A stretch of DNA of 64,000 nt, taken from the NCBI GenBank assembly GCA_023715865.1, contig JAMBOW010000001.1, forward strand, positions 496,001 to 560,000. Reading direction: 5' to 3'. Each line of letters begins with the position of its first letter. The stretch's first letter is position 1. Under the pieces are notes generated by a model that ran no database searches, was not told where the DNA came from, and was given only the letters and a program-made list of their open reading frames with translations. The position numbers and the translations under genes are program-made. Positions 35,981 through 45,054 of this stretch are shown here, piece after piece. This stretch comes from Neobacillus mesonae (lineage in GTDB: Bacteria; Bacillota; Bacilli; Paenibacillales; Paenibacillaceae).

Positions 35981-36214
35981 TGTCGAACACCGCCTGGATC
36001 TATTTAAGCCTAATATAACAAGTTTCGTTATTACTTCCAAGTAAAGTATCATTTGGTTTCTAAATTGTTATAGAGCTAATGCATGACGGATCTGCGGATT
36101 CCTCTCTCTTAAATGCTGCTTATTGCTGTTCTTTGTATGGGAGTTGGAATTAACCTCATGGAGAGACGACGTCATTAATCGCTTCAAGAAGTCAATTATA
36201 GCGTGAAAGAGATC

Positions 36215-36248
36215 AAAATACCGTCACTGGGAGTGGCGGTATTTTTTT
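36215..36248 (+). terminator. intrinsic terminator upstream of the sugar ABC operon
   Basis: AAATACCGTCACT pairs with AGTGGCGGTATTT and is followed by T-run. No gene on the plus strand ends nearby, so it may belong to the operon's 5' leader or to a small transcript from 36053-36215, where I see no convincing gene. Confidence 0.7.
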
Positions 36249-36310
36249 ATGATCATTTGTGAGGGCTGCTGTCCTGCTCTCAAATATCGTCTAAGCGAGG
36301 TGTCAATTTC

Positions 36311-37258
36311 ATGAAAGGAAAGATAGCTGCCGCTGAACTAAGCCGGGGCACAGGATATGGATCTAAAAATCGAGGCCCCGGTCTTTCCCGCGGAGAGGAA
36401 CTCTGGGGATGGTTCTTCGTCAGCCCCATGCTGCTTGGAGTTTCAATCCTGGTGCTTCTCCCTATACTAGCTACCTTTATCCTTAGTTTGGCAGATTGGA
36501 ACTTTGTGCAGGGGTTTGACGGAATTACTTGGGTGGGGCTGGAGAACTTTCAGAAGCTAATGCAGGATGACCAGTTCTTACGTTCCGTAAGAAATAATCT
36601 GATCTTCCTGCTGGCTGTTCCAATCTATATGCTCATCTCTATGGTGCTGGCTGTCATCATTGACAGGCATGTGTATTTGAAAGGATTTTTTAAAGTTGCC
36701 TACTTCATGCCTTATATTTCTAACATTGTGGCTGTCGCTGTTGTATGGCAGGTGCTGTTTCATCCATCGAACGGTCCAATCAATCAAATGCTGAAGAGTA
36801 TAGGTATCGCTGATCCGCCTCAGTGGCTTGCAGATCCGCAGTTTGCTCTTCCTTCGATTATGATGATCGTCATTTGGACATCCATCGGGTTTAACATGAT
36901 TATCTACATGGCCGGCCTGCAGTCCATTCCCAGGGATTTGTATGAAGCTGCAGAGATTGACGGAGCCAGCGGATGGATCAAGTTTGCTAGGATTACGTTT
37001 CCATTGTTATCGCCAACTTCTTTTTTTCTGCTTATTACCGGAATTATATCCACTTTTAAAGTATTCGATATTATCGCAGTCACGACACAAGGGGGGCCCA
37101 TCGGCTCTACTTCCATGATGGTTTGGTACTTGTACGATATCGCTTTTGTTAATCTCAAGGTCGGGTATGCTTCGGCTATAGCAGCTGTATTGTTTGTCTT
37201 TGTGCTGCTGATCACATTAGGCCAATGGGCGGCGCAGAAGAAATGGGTCAACTACTAA
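36311..37258 (+). CDS. carbohydrate ABC transporter permease (MalF type)
   Basis: First membrane subunit of a CUT1 sugar importer, 315 residues with six helices after a cytoplasmic N-terminal tail. The EAA loop that docks the ATPase reads YEAAEIDGASGWIKFARITFPLL. The opening helix segment is LWGWFFVSPMLLG. GAGGTG lies 8 bases before the ATG. It is the first gene of the importer operon. No ATPase gene is present, so a shared MsmX-like ATPase elsewhere is expected. Confidence 0.92.
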   Translation: MKGKIAAAELSRGTGYGSKNRGPGLSRGEELWGWFFVSPMLLGVSILVLLPILATFILSLADWNFVQGFDGITWVGLENFQKLMQDDQFLRSVRNNLIFLLAVPIYMLISMVLAVIIDRHVYLKGFFKVAYFMPYISNIVAVAVVWQVLFHPSNGPINQMLKSIGIADPPQWLADPQFALPSIMMIVIWTSIGFNMIIYMAGLQSIPRDLYEAAEIDGASGWIKFARITFPLLSPTSFFLLITGIISTFKVFDIIAVTTQGGPIGSTSMMVWYLYDIAFVNLKVGYASAIAAVLFVFVLLITLGQWAAQKKWVNY

Positions 37259-37274
37259 AGAGGAGGAAGGGTAC

Positions 37275-38114
37275 ATGGGCTTATCTACAGGCTTGAATTG
37301 GAAAAAAGGGCTGCTTACCGCTGCCATGCTTCTGCTCAGCATTTTGTTTCTGCTTCCTTTTGTGTGGATGCTGGTCACTTCCTTTAAGCGGGAGTCAGAT
37401 GTTTTTATTTATCCGATCGAATGGTTCCCAAGATCCTGGCACGCCATAGAGAATTATAAAGAAGTCTGGTTCGGTGCTTATCCTTTCTGGCTTTACTACT
37501 GGAATTCAATCAAAGTAGCTGTCATCACAACAGCAATATCCGTATTTGTCTCAGCTATGGCTGCGTATGGGTTCTCTAAAGTACACTTCAGAGCAGGGAA
37601 CTACTTATTTATTATCGTGCTTGCCACTTACATGGTCCCTGGTCAAGCGATTTTAGTGCCTCAATTTATCCTGTTTCGCAGAATCGGACTGTTTGACAGC
37701 CACATTGGACTTATTTTGCTGGGCTGCTTCAGTGTATTGGGCACTTTTATGCTGCGGCAATTCTTTATGGGCATTCATCAGGAGCTGGTTGAATCGGCTA
37801 AAATGGATGGAGCGAATCACTTAAGAATATTCAGGTCCATTGCCATGCCTCTTGTGAAACCAGCAGTGGCTACTTACGCCATCCTCAGATTTATTTGGAC
37901 ATGGAATGATTACCAAAATCCGCTTATTTTTCTACGCAGCGATTCCCTGTTTACCATTCCGCTTGCGATGCAAAAGTTCACCTCTATGAGCGGTCAATTT
38001 TATTCGCTGATCATGGCTGGTGCCGTCTCGGCTATTGTTCCGCTATTAATCGTTTTTATCATCGGGCAAAAGAGCGTTATAGAAGGAATAGCGCTTGGAG
38101 GAGTGAAGGGTTAA
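37275..38114 (+). CDS. carbohydrate ABC transporter permease (MalG type)
   Basis: Second CUT1 membrane subunit, 279 residues with six helices. The EAA loop is LVESAKMDGANHLRIFRSIAMPLVKP. The ending VIEGIALGGVKG is the conserved MalG-type C-terminus that contacts the ATPase. It starts 16 bases after the first permease gene, preceded by GAGGAGG. Confidence 0.92.
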   Translation: MGLSTGLNWKKGLLTAAMLLLSILFLLPFVWMLVTSFKRESDVFIYPIEWFPRSWHAIENYKEVWFGAYPFWLYYWNSIKVAVITTAISVFVSAMAAYGFSKVHFRAGNYLFIIVLATYMVPGQAILVPQFILFRRIGLFDSHIGLILLGCFSVLGTFMLRQFFMGIHQELVESAKMDGANHLRIFRSIAMPLVKPAVATYAILRFIWTWNDYQNPLIFLRSDSLFTIPLAMQKFTSMSGQFYSLIMAGAVSAIVPLLIVFIIGQKSVIEGIALGGVKG

Positions 38115-38227
38115 GCGGAAGAAGTAAAAATAGGATGATGAGGAGTCAATATAGCGGCACTTGGTTCAGTGTACCTATTACTATAATAAAAGCAAATGAA
38201 TTGAAACTGCCAAAGGGGGCTTTAACA

Positions 38228-39586
38228 ATGAAATCAAGTCGTAATAAATGGTATTCCCTTGCAATCAGCGGTACTTTGTTAGCCGGGCTTCTTGCGGGCT
38301 GCGGAGGCAGCAGTGAGGAGCAGAATGCAGACGGGAAAGTTGTGCTTCGATTATACACATACGGAACAGAAGAAGCGTACAATTGGGATCATACGCTAAG
38401 CGCCTATGAAGATTTGAATTCAAATGTCGATGTTGAGCTCATCCAGCTTAGTGAAAAGGGTGACACGATGGAGGCCATGAAGAAGATGGACCTGGCTGCT
38501 GCATCGGATGAAAAGATGGATATCTTAATGTTTAGTGATGCTGCCGGATATGCACAGCGTGTAGCACTTGGCATGACTGCTCCTCTTGATGAATTCATTG
38601 CTGAAGAAGGTTATACCGTGGAAGAGGATTATAAGGTAGATACTCATTTGAATGGAGAAGTGTATGCGCTTCCAGGAAAGTTCAATCCATGGTATGTTTT
38701 GTTAAATAAAGATCATCTCGAAGAGGCGAATCTTGAGGTGCCAACAGATTGGACCTGGGATCAATATGCTGACTATGCCAAAGCGTTAACCCAAGGAGAA
38801 GGACCATCCAAACGATATGGTACGTATTTTCATGGACCGCAGGGCGGAGGCTGGCTGGAGTTTCTTAAACTGATGATGGCCAATCAACCGGAGAACTCCG
38901 ATTTTCTTAAAGAAGATGGTTCATCGAATCTGGATCATGAGAATTTCCGCAGAACACTTGAGCTGCGTGTAAGAATGGAAAAGGAGGACGAATCGTCCGT
39001 TCCTTACGCTGATATGATTTCTCAAAAACTTGCTTATCGGAACCAATTCTTTAATCAGTCTGCAAGCATGATTACGATCGGCTCTTGGATGAACACAGAG
39101 ATTGGCGGTACGGATCAGGTTCCTTTGAATTTTAATGTAGGGGTGGCCCCTATTCCAAAGAATGATGCTGAGGATGAGAATGGATTGACTCCGGTAACAA
39201 CGGATTATGTTGCAGTATCGAGCAAATCCAGCAATAAAGAAGAAGCATACAAGTTTGTCCGGTGGTATACGACAGAGGGTCAGATTGTGCAGGGGAAAAA
39301 CATACCGGCATGGAACGGGGTAACCAAGGATCAAATTACGGAAACGATCGATACGATCCTCAGCGGCACGAAAAATCCAGAGCTGGTGGATAAGGAATCC
39401 CTAGTAAATACCATGATCGAATCCAAGGCATCTCTAATCGTTCCGCCGGCTGCCTATCAAAATGAGGTTTACAAGGCAATCAATGAAGAGTATGAAAAGC
39501 TCATGCTTGGCAACCAGGATATGGATACAACGATTTCAAATGCCCAGGCAAGAGTTGAAGATATCATCGCAGCAAACCAAAAATAA
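38228..39586 (+). CDS. sugar-binding lipoprotein of ABC importer
   Basis: Extracellular solute-binding protein (SBP_bac_1 type) of 452 residues. The lipobox LLAGC gives lipidated C25, followed by a flexible GGSSEEQ linker. Features are VVLRLYTYGTEEA, MDILMFSDAAGY and the middle segment GRFN-like VYALPGKFNPWYVLLNK. Given the GH88 gene downstream, an unsaturated uronic-acid oligosaccharide is a likely ligand. The ATG at 38228 has AAAGGGGG upstream; a longer in-frame reading from 38135 is rejected because it would bury the signal peptide. A terminator follows. Confidence 0.9.
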   Translation: MKSSRNKWYSLAISGTLLAGLLAGCGGSSEEQNADGKVVLRLYTYGTEEAYNWDHTLSAYEDLNSNVDVELIQLSEKGDTMEAMKKMDLAAASDEKMDILMFSDAAGYAQRVALGMTAPLDEFIAEEGYTVEEDYKVDTHLNGEVYALPGKFNPWYVLLNKDHLEEANLEVPTDWTWDQYADYAKALTQGEGPSKRYGTYFHGPQGGGWLEFLKLMMANQPENSDFLKEDGSSNLDHENFRRTLELRVRMEKEDESSVPYADMISQKLAYRNQFFNQSASMITIGSWMNTEIGGTDQVPLNFNVGVAPIPKNDAEDENGLTPVTTDYVAVSSKSSNKEEAYKFVRWYTTEGQIVQGKNIPAWNGVTKDQITETIDTILSGTKNPELVDKESLVNTMIESKASLIVPPAAYQNEVYKAINEEYEKLMLGNQDMDTTISNAQARVEDIIAANQK

Positions 39587-39599
39587 GAACTGAAAAAAT

Positions 39600-39624
39600 A
39601 AGGGCGTATTTTCGCCCTTTTTTA
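39600..39624 (+). terminator. intrinsic terminator
   Basis: AAGGGCG pairs with CGCCCTT and is followed by T-run. It separates the importer genes from the two-component genes and may set their relative expression. Confidence 0.85.
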
Positions 39625-39665
39625 GCATATTGATGGTAGAATCTAGAAATTAAAGGAGCATGGCT

Positions 39666-41318
39666 ATGTACAAGGTGCTTCTTGCGGATGACGACTTTCC
39701 TGTGCTTGAGCTCCTCTCTGAAATTGTAGATTGGGAGCTGCTTGGCTTTGAGCTTTGCGGAACCTATGAAAATGGACTATTAGCTTATGAGCATGCTCAG
39801 AAGGAGCCGCCTGATGTTCTAATAACGGATATAGGCATGCCAAAGATGGACGGACTCACGCTGTCAGGACATCTTCGTGAGTTAAATCCGTCGATTCGTA
39901 TCGCTGTTCTTTCCTGTCATACAGATTTTCATTATGCTCAGCAGGCGATGAAGCTAAGCGTTCAAGAGTATCTTGTGAAGGATGCGCTCGATCCCGAAGA
40001 CTTATGCGAGCTGCTTATCAAGTTCAAGAACGCTTTGGACCAAGAATTATTAACCAGCTCGGAACAGCACAAAATGAGGCATCTCTTGGAGCAGACTGAG
40101 GATTTGCGCAAGCAAAAGTTCATACGAGAATTGATAGAACAGCCCTTGCTTCCTACCAGCCAGTGGATGAATGATGCAGCAGCCTATCGTATATTGAAAC
40201 AGAGCCATAGCTGTCTGCCTGTCGCTGCATATATTGAAGATTACACAGAAGTCATGAATCGATTCTCGTCAGATGAGATGTTAAGCTTCACCGTTAATAA
40301 TGCCCTTCGGGAAATGGTGAACGAATCACCTTTATGTATAACTCTAGCTTCCTTTAACTATAGGCAGTCGTTTCTATTTATATCTCATAAGCCGGATATA
40401 CGAAGAAGCATTCAACAGGATGTTGAGATTGAGCTGAAGAGGATGCAAAGCGCGATATATAAAGTATTAAATATTCAACTGGCCTTTATCGCTGGCCACG
40501 CAGCTGCCGACCTGTTCGAACTAAAAAAATCACTCAAGCAGCTTGTTGAAGCAAGACAGCAGCGTTTCTTTCTTCCATGTGGAGCAGTACAAACGCTCGA
40601 TAGTAATAGGCGAGAGTTTGATCATCTTTTTAGTTACTATGAACAGGCTAAGTCTGATGTTCAAAATGCTGTTGTAAGCAGAGATGTGGAACAAATCAAA
40701 TTGAGCATTGGTAAGTGGTGCAGCTTTATTGAAGATAGGTATTATCCCGAATCTGTAATTAAAGATTGGGTTATCAAATTGATTTTGGATCTTAAATTAA
40801 ATCTGAATGTAATGAGCTATTATACAGCTCGTGGAGAACACACAGCAGACTGGCTTCATCTGGAAATCTCTCTGCTGGATTCCTTGTGGACGTTAAAAAA
40901 GTGGCTGAATTTAAGTGTTCTTGCATTGATTAACAGAGAGAAAGGTGTAGTCACAAGCAGAAGAATGGAGGTGCTTGAAGCCTGCCGCTATATTTCCCTT
41001 CACTTAGAACGGAGAATTACCCTTGATGAGGTGGGAAAACATCTACATTTGAACACAAGCTACTTCAGCCGATTATTTAAGAAAGAAACGGGGTCCACTT
41101 TCATTGAATACGTTACTTTGCAGAAGATGGAAAGGGCCAAGGAACTGCTTGCTCAAACCATGCTGACCGTAGGAGAAATCTCGGAACGGCTGGGATATGA
41201 CAATCAGAGCTATTTTATTAAGACCTTTAAAGCACACGAGGAGCTTACTCCTATTGAATACCGAATGGCCATTGATAAAGTTAGAAATCCGGAGCCACAG
41301 CTCAAACATATCCAATAG
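39666..41318 (+). CDS. AraC-type response regulator (YesN-like)
   Basis: DNA-binding response regulator of 550 residues. The receiver domain (1-120) has acidic cluster D8-D10, phospho-acceptor D55 (LITDIGMPKMDG) and a Lys in LVKDA. The central 300 residues are the usual YesN linker. The C-terminal AraC double HTH has ITLDEVGKHLHLNTSYFSRLFKKETG and LTVGEISERLGYDNQSYFIKTFK. ATG at 39666 is 7 bases after AAGGAG; the ATG at 39660 is too close. It is paired with the next gene and is the probable activator of the ABC importer and GH88 genes. Confidence 0.93.
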   Translation: MYKVLLADDDFPVLELLSEIVDWELLGFELCGTYENGLLAYEHAQKEPPDVLITDIGMPKMDGLTLSGHLRELNPSIRIAVLSCHTDFHYAQQAMKLSVQEYLVKDALDPEDLCELLIKFKNALDQELLTSSEQHKMRHLLEQTEDLRKQKFIRELIEQPLLPTSQWMNDAAAYRILKQSHSCLPVAAYIEDYTEVMNRFSSDEMLSFTVNNALREMVNESPLCITLASFNYRQSFLFISHKPDIRRSIQQDVEIELKRMQSAIYKVLNIQLAFIAGHAAADLFELKKSLKQLVEARQQRFFLPCGAVQTLDSNRREFDHLFSYYEQAKSDVQNAVVSRDVEQIKLSIGKWCSFIEDRYYPESVIKDWVIKLILDLKLNLNVMSYYTARGEHTADWLHLEISLLDSLWTLKKWLNLSVLALINREKGVVTSRRMEVLEACRYISLHLERRITLDEVGKHLHLNTSYFSRLFKKETGSTFIEYVTLQKMERAKELLAQTMLTVGEISERLGYDNQSYFIKTFKAHEELTPIEYRMAIDKVRNPEPQLKHIQ

Positions 41319-41362
41319 CACTTGGATCTTACTGTGATAGAAGACTTCAGGGAGAGAGGATA

Positions 41363-43201
41363 ATGCTTTCCAAATTAAAGAGTAAATTTTCATTTCGTAC
41401 GATAAGAGCAAAGCTAATGGCTGCGGTCATCGTATGTATTGTCATTCCAGCCACTCTATCTTTGGTTATATATAATATGCTTACCGAAGAAGCGGTTAAA
41501 CAGCAGGCTCTCCAAAATTCCGAGGATGCTATGAGCCTTGCAGGCGGCTCTGTCGAAGGCTTGATGCAGGAAATGATCAATATTGCCAATTATATTCAAG
41601 TAAACCCGGACATGAACGGCTACTTCAAACAGTTTCTCCTGAAAACAGAGACTAGAAAAGCTCCGGATGTATACGCTGACTTTACGGCAAGAAATCGGAT
41701 TCTCAATCAGCTGGACAGTCTTACCATCGTAGGGGAGAAGAGTTACATCAGCATTATTCTGACTAACGGAACCGTACTGACCAACTACTCGACGGATGAA
41801 TACGATCCCAAGTCTTTTGAAAATGAAGCGTGGTTTCAAGCGTTAAGAAATCTCAAAGGCTTTCAAAGTTATTGGATAGGATCTACACCAACGGTGTTCC
41901 CATATGAAAAGGAGAAAAGTCCTTATCAGCTGTCACTGGCCAGAACGCTTCGGCTTGAGAATTCGCAAATCTACGGATATGTGATTGTTACAATGATGGA
42001 AAGCAAATTCCGCCATATTTTTGAAGGATTAGCCGGTGAACGAAGCATGATGCTTGTTGATGATGCAGGAGTCGTTGTTTCCGCTCCTTCCATAGATCAG
42101 ATTGGAAGCAGGTATAATGGGGCAAGAGCTGAATCTATCTATCTCAGCAATAAGCCTGCTGCACTGGTTGCTCAAGTCGGGAATGAGAAAAACATTGTTA
42201 CGGAAATGAAGCTCAGCACCAATGCCTGGCATCTTATTTCGATCCAGCCTTATGGGGAAGCCATTGTGAATATCAGCTCGATTTTTAATCAGGTATTTTT
42301 GCTGCAGATGGTTTTATTTGGAGCTATACTGCTTATGCTGCTTGCTTTTATCCGCAGACACACGAATCCGCTTGTTAAGCTGGGCAGAATTGCTAACAAG
42401 GTTCAGCAAGGCAATCTCCTCGTTCGGACAGGGATTAGAGGCCAGGATGAGATCGGAAGACTCGGGACCTCATTTGATCAGATGCTGGATCGCGTACAGG
42501 AGATGATTGCGGAGGTTACGGAAACTCAACAGCGTAAGCGAATAGCAGAACTTGCGATGCTGCAGGCACAGATTAATCCTCATTTTCTCTTTAACGTTAT
42601 GAATTCCATTCGTATGAAGGTGCTCCGATTTGGGGACAAGGAGAGCGCTAAAATGATCAGCTCCTTATCTGTTCTGCTCCGTATGACGATAAGTGGAGAC
42701 AAAGATCAGATCACGCTGCATGAGGAAGTGGAACTGCTGGGGCATTATGTTGAGCTGATGAACATGCGGCAAAAGGAAAAAGTGCAGATTGAATTCAATA
42801 TAGATATGGAAGCGTTTTTATTACGGGTGCCTAGGTTCATTCTACAGCCGATCGTGGAGAATGCCATGATTCATGGACTGGATCAGAAAGCAGGCAGGAT
42901 TAAGATTACCGCTATAAATAAATCCAAGGAGGTGATCATATCCATCAAGGACGACGGTGCTGGTATGGATCGTCAGACGTTGGTTGATATACAGAATAAA
43001 TTATCATCACATCTGATGGTACATCAAACAATGAGAGGGGAGAGTCCTTTAGAATCCGGTTTTGGCATGCTGAATGTTGCAGAACGTATGCGGCTTGCTT
43101 TTGGTGAGGGATTCATCTTCCAGATTCGAAGTGAGCTTGGGCATGGGACTGAGATTATGATGCATATTCCTGTTACAAACGATGTTCTACAAATCTCTTA
43201 G
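41363..43201 (+). CDS. sensor histidine kinase (YesM-like)
   Basis: Membrane sensor of 612 residues. Two helices (about 15-38 and 308-330) flank an extracellular Cache-like sensing domain. A HAMP segment follows (TNPLVKLGRIANKVQQGNLLVR), then the His_kinase domain with H407 in QINPHFLFNVMNSIRM, and the ATPase with ILQPIVENAMIHGL (N-box) and IKDDGAGMD plus ESGFGMLNVAERM. It probably senses an oligosaccharide directly or through the lipoprotein, and phosphorylates the adjacent regulator. Confidence 0.93.
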   Translation: MLSKLKSKFSFRTIRAKLMAAVIVCIVIPATLSLVIYNMLTEEAVKQQALQNSEDAMSLAGGSVEGLMQEMINIANYIQVNPDMNGYFKQFLLKTETRKAPDVYADFTARNRILNQLDSLTIVGEKSYISIILTNGTVLTNYSTDEYDPKSFENEAWFQALRNLKGFQSYWIGSTPTVFPYEKEKSPYQLSLARTLRLENSQIYGYVIVTMMESKFRHIFEGLAGERSMMLVDDAGVVVSAPSIDQIGSRYNGARAESIYLSNKPAALVAQVGNEKNIVTEMKLSTNAWHLISIQPYGEAIVNISSIFNQVFLLQMVLFGAILLMLLAFIRRHTNPLVKLGRIANKVQQGNLLVRTGIRGQDEIGRLGTSFDQMLDRVQEMIAEVTETQQRKRIAELAMLQAQINPHFLFNVMNSIRMKVLRFGDKESAKMISSLSVLLRMTISGDKDQITLHEEVELLGHYVELMNMRQKEKVQIEFNIDMEAFLLRVPRFILQPIVENAMIHGLDQKAGRIKITAINKSKEVIISIKDDGAGMDRQTLVDIQNKLSSHLMVHQTMRGESPLESGFGMLNVAERMRLAFGEGFIFQIRSELGHGTEIMMHIPVTNDVLQIS

Positions 43202-43213
43202 AGGCGGTGCATA

Positions 43214-44371
43214 ATGAACAGCGATATCAGAGTAAGTAAAGTAGCTACCGAAAAAGATTGGGCACATGAAGCATTTCAGCAAACGGTTCAGAAAGTATTA
43301 CAAACTTCGAAGCGAATAGGAGCTAACTTTCCTCATGCAAGTCAGGACGGAAGGTATGTGCTGGAAGATCCGGCGTGGTGGACTGCAGGGTTTTGGCCAG
43401 GTATGCTGTGGCTGTTATACGAAGGAAGTGGAGAGACGAGTTTTAGAGAGCTGGCAGACGAGTGCGAAGAGAAGTTGGACCAGGTGCTTGATGGTTATGA
43501 CCGGTTGGACCACGACTTAGGCTTTATGTGGACGCTGACTAGTATAGCGAATTACAAGCTCACCGGTAATGTCATCTCCCGTCGCCGTGCCTTGAAGGCT
43601 GCCAATTATTTAGTGGGACGTTTCAATCTAAAAGGCAGATACATTAGAGCATGGAATCCTTGGAGAGAAGGGGAAGATAATGCAGGACTAGCTATCATAG
43701 ACTGCTGTATGAACGTCCCTCTCTTGTACTGGGCATCCCGGGAAACAAAAGATCCAAGATACGCGCATGTAGCGAACGCACATATGGATACGGTATTGTC
43801 CCATTTTATACGTCCGGATGGTTCTGTTCGTCATATTGTACGTTTTGATCCAGAGAGCGGAGAGGTGGCAGAGTACATCGGAGGACAGGGTTATGACCCG
43901 GAATCAGCATGGTCGCGAGGTACAGCTTGGGCTGTTTACGGACTTGTGCTTGCATATCATCATACCGGGAATCAAGCTTATTTAGACGCCTCCAAGCAAG
44001 CAGCACATTTCTTTATTTCCCAGCTGCCCGAGGATTCAGTACCTCATTGGGATTTCCGTGCTCCTGAAAATACGAAGCATTTGCGTGATTCCTCGGCGGG
44101 AGCCTGTGCAGCCTGCGGTCTGCTGATGCTGTCTAATGTAGTCAACGAATACGAGCAGCACACCTACGCACAAGCAGGTGAGAAAATTCTAAAATCCTTA
44201 CATGAACAATACAGTACACTGGATAATGAACAGGAGGAAGGACTTCTTTTACATGGAACGAGTCACTATCCTGAGCAGAGAAATGTGGACGTTCCGCTAA
44301 TTTACGGCGATTACTTTTTTGTAGAAGGACTGTCCCGTTTAAAGGGAGGTCAGACTATTTTTTGGGAATAG
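43214..44371 (+). CDS. GH88 unsaturated glucuronyl hydrolase
   Basis: Cytoplasmic (alpha/alpha)6-barrel enzyme of 385 residues. It hydrates and releases 4,5-unsaturated uronic acid from the non-reducing end of oligosaccharides made by polysaccharide lyases. Motifs match Bacillus UGL: D101 in DHDLGF and D163 in IIDCCMNVPLLYWA correspond to its catalytic Asp pair, with similar spacing. WWTAGFWPGMLWLLYE and RDSSAGACAACGLL are also typical. It is the last gene of the importer/two-component cluster and indicates that lyase products are the transported sugar. The parent polymer (glycosaminoglycan, xanthan or gellan type) is not determined. Confidence 0.92.
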   Translation: MNSDIRVSKVATEKDWAHEAFQQTVQKVLQTSKRIGANFPHASQDGRYVLEDPAWWTAGFWPGMLWLLYEGSGETSFRELADECEEKLDQVLDGYDRLDHDLGFMWTLTSIANYKLTGNVISRRRALKAANYLVGRFNLKGRYIRAWNPWREGEDNAGLAIIDCCMNVPLLYWASRETKDPRYAHVANAHMDTVLSHFIRPDGSVRHIVRFDPESGEVAEYIGGQGYDPESAWSRGTAWAVYGLVLAYHHTGNQAYLDASKQAAHFFISQLPEDSVPHWDFRAPENTKHLRDSSAGACAACGLLMLSNVVNEYEQHTYAQAGEKILKSLHEQYSTLDNEQEEGLLLHGTSHYPEQRNVDVPLIYGDYFFVEGLSRLKGGQTIFWE

Positions 44372-44460
44372 GATTGCCTGTTGACTATAGTACATAAGCA
44401 CACAGGAATTTACTTTTGAACAGCGGGACAACTGAGAGTAGGATTAGAAGTTTCTAAGTG

Positions 44461-44491
44461 AAGACACAGCGACACTAGCTGTGTCTTTTTT
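44461..44491 (+). terminator. intrinsic terminator
   Basis: AAGACACAGC pairs with GCTGTGTCTT and is followed by T-run. It ends the GH88 cluster. Confidence 0.9.
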
Positions 44492-44618
44492 GTGCAGCAG
44501 CCTTCTGGCATAATTTTGATTCGGTCACAAGAATAACGGGATACAAGATGATGATAAATAAAGTGAAATAAATAGAGAAACTGAACATCTCCGCAAATTT
44601 ATTTTGTGACCATCCGTC

Positions 44619-44840
44619 TTAACCTATAATCCATCTTGCTATCTGGTTAGATACGGCAATGCCGTCACTTGCTCCTGGTATCAGGCTCACAATATAGTTC
44701 TGGGCTAAACAGACTACGGCCATAATTGAAAAGAAAAAAGCAAGTATAACACCTTTTGAGAAAGGAGATGAGATACGATTTATCTTAAAAGCGTAGATTG
44801 AAATGATGACAATTAATACACTGATGGACAAATATAACAC
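44619..44840 (-). CDS. small membrane protein, possibly truncated by an in-frame stop
   Basis: 73 residues with two predicted helices (LYLSISVLIVIISIYAF; GVILAFFFSIMAVVCLAQNYIV). The start is GTG with GGGGGA 7 bases upstream. No family is recognised. After the TAA at 44621-44619 the same frame stays open to 44475 and encodes another clean membrane helix (SIYFTLFIIILYPVILV). This suggests a longer three-helix protein of about 121 residues interrupted by a nonsense codon. Confidence 0.5.
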   Translation of the reverse strand: MLYLSISVLIVIISIYAFKINRISSPFSKGVILAFFFSIMAVVCLAQNYIVSLIPGASDGIAVSNQIARWIIG

Positions 44841-44991
44841 GATGCTTCCCCCATTCAGAAATTTTAATATATGTTCTATGAAATATTTTCTTTTTCCTTC
44901 TCAGAGTATTGATTATCCTTGGAATTATAATTATTTTTTACCTAGGAATGGAAGTTGTTTTCATGTAGACTGTTAATGATTTACTGCCAAA

Positions 44992-45004
44992 TGACCTTAG
45001 GTCA
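44992..45004. promoter_or_regulatory. palindromic operator candidate
   Basis: TGACC-TTA-GGTCA is a perfect inverted repeat 50 bases before the ABC exporter start. It fits a small dimeric repressor of the MarR or similar type. The regulator is not in the window. Confidence 0.35.
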
Positions 45005-45054
45005 AATGTAAGTAAGCTATACATATATCAGCTAGTAGATGGGGGTGGGCGATA

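Noticed and set aside
36113-36178. 21-codon frame MLLIAVLCMGVGINLMERRRH
   Set aside because: No ribosome binding site, preceded directly by a stop, and no similarity I can name; more likely chance than a gene remnant.
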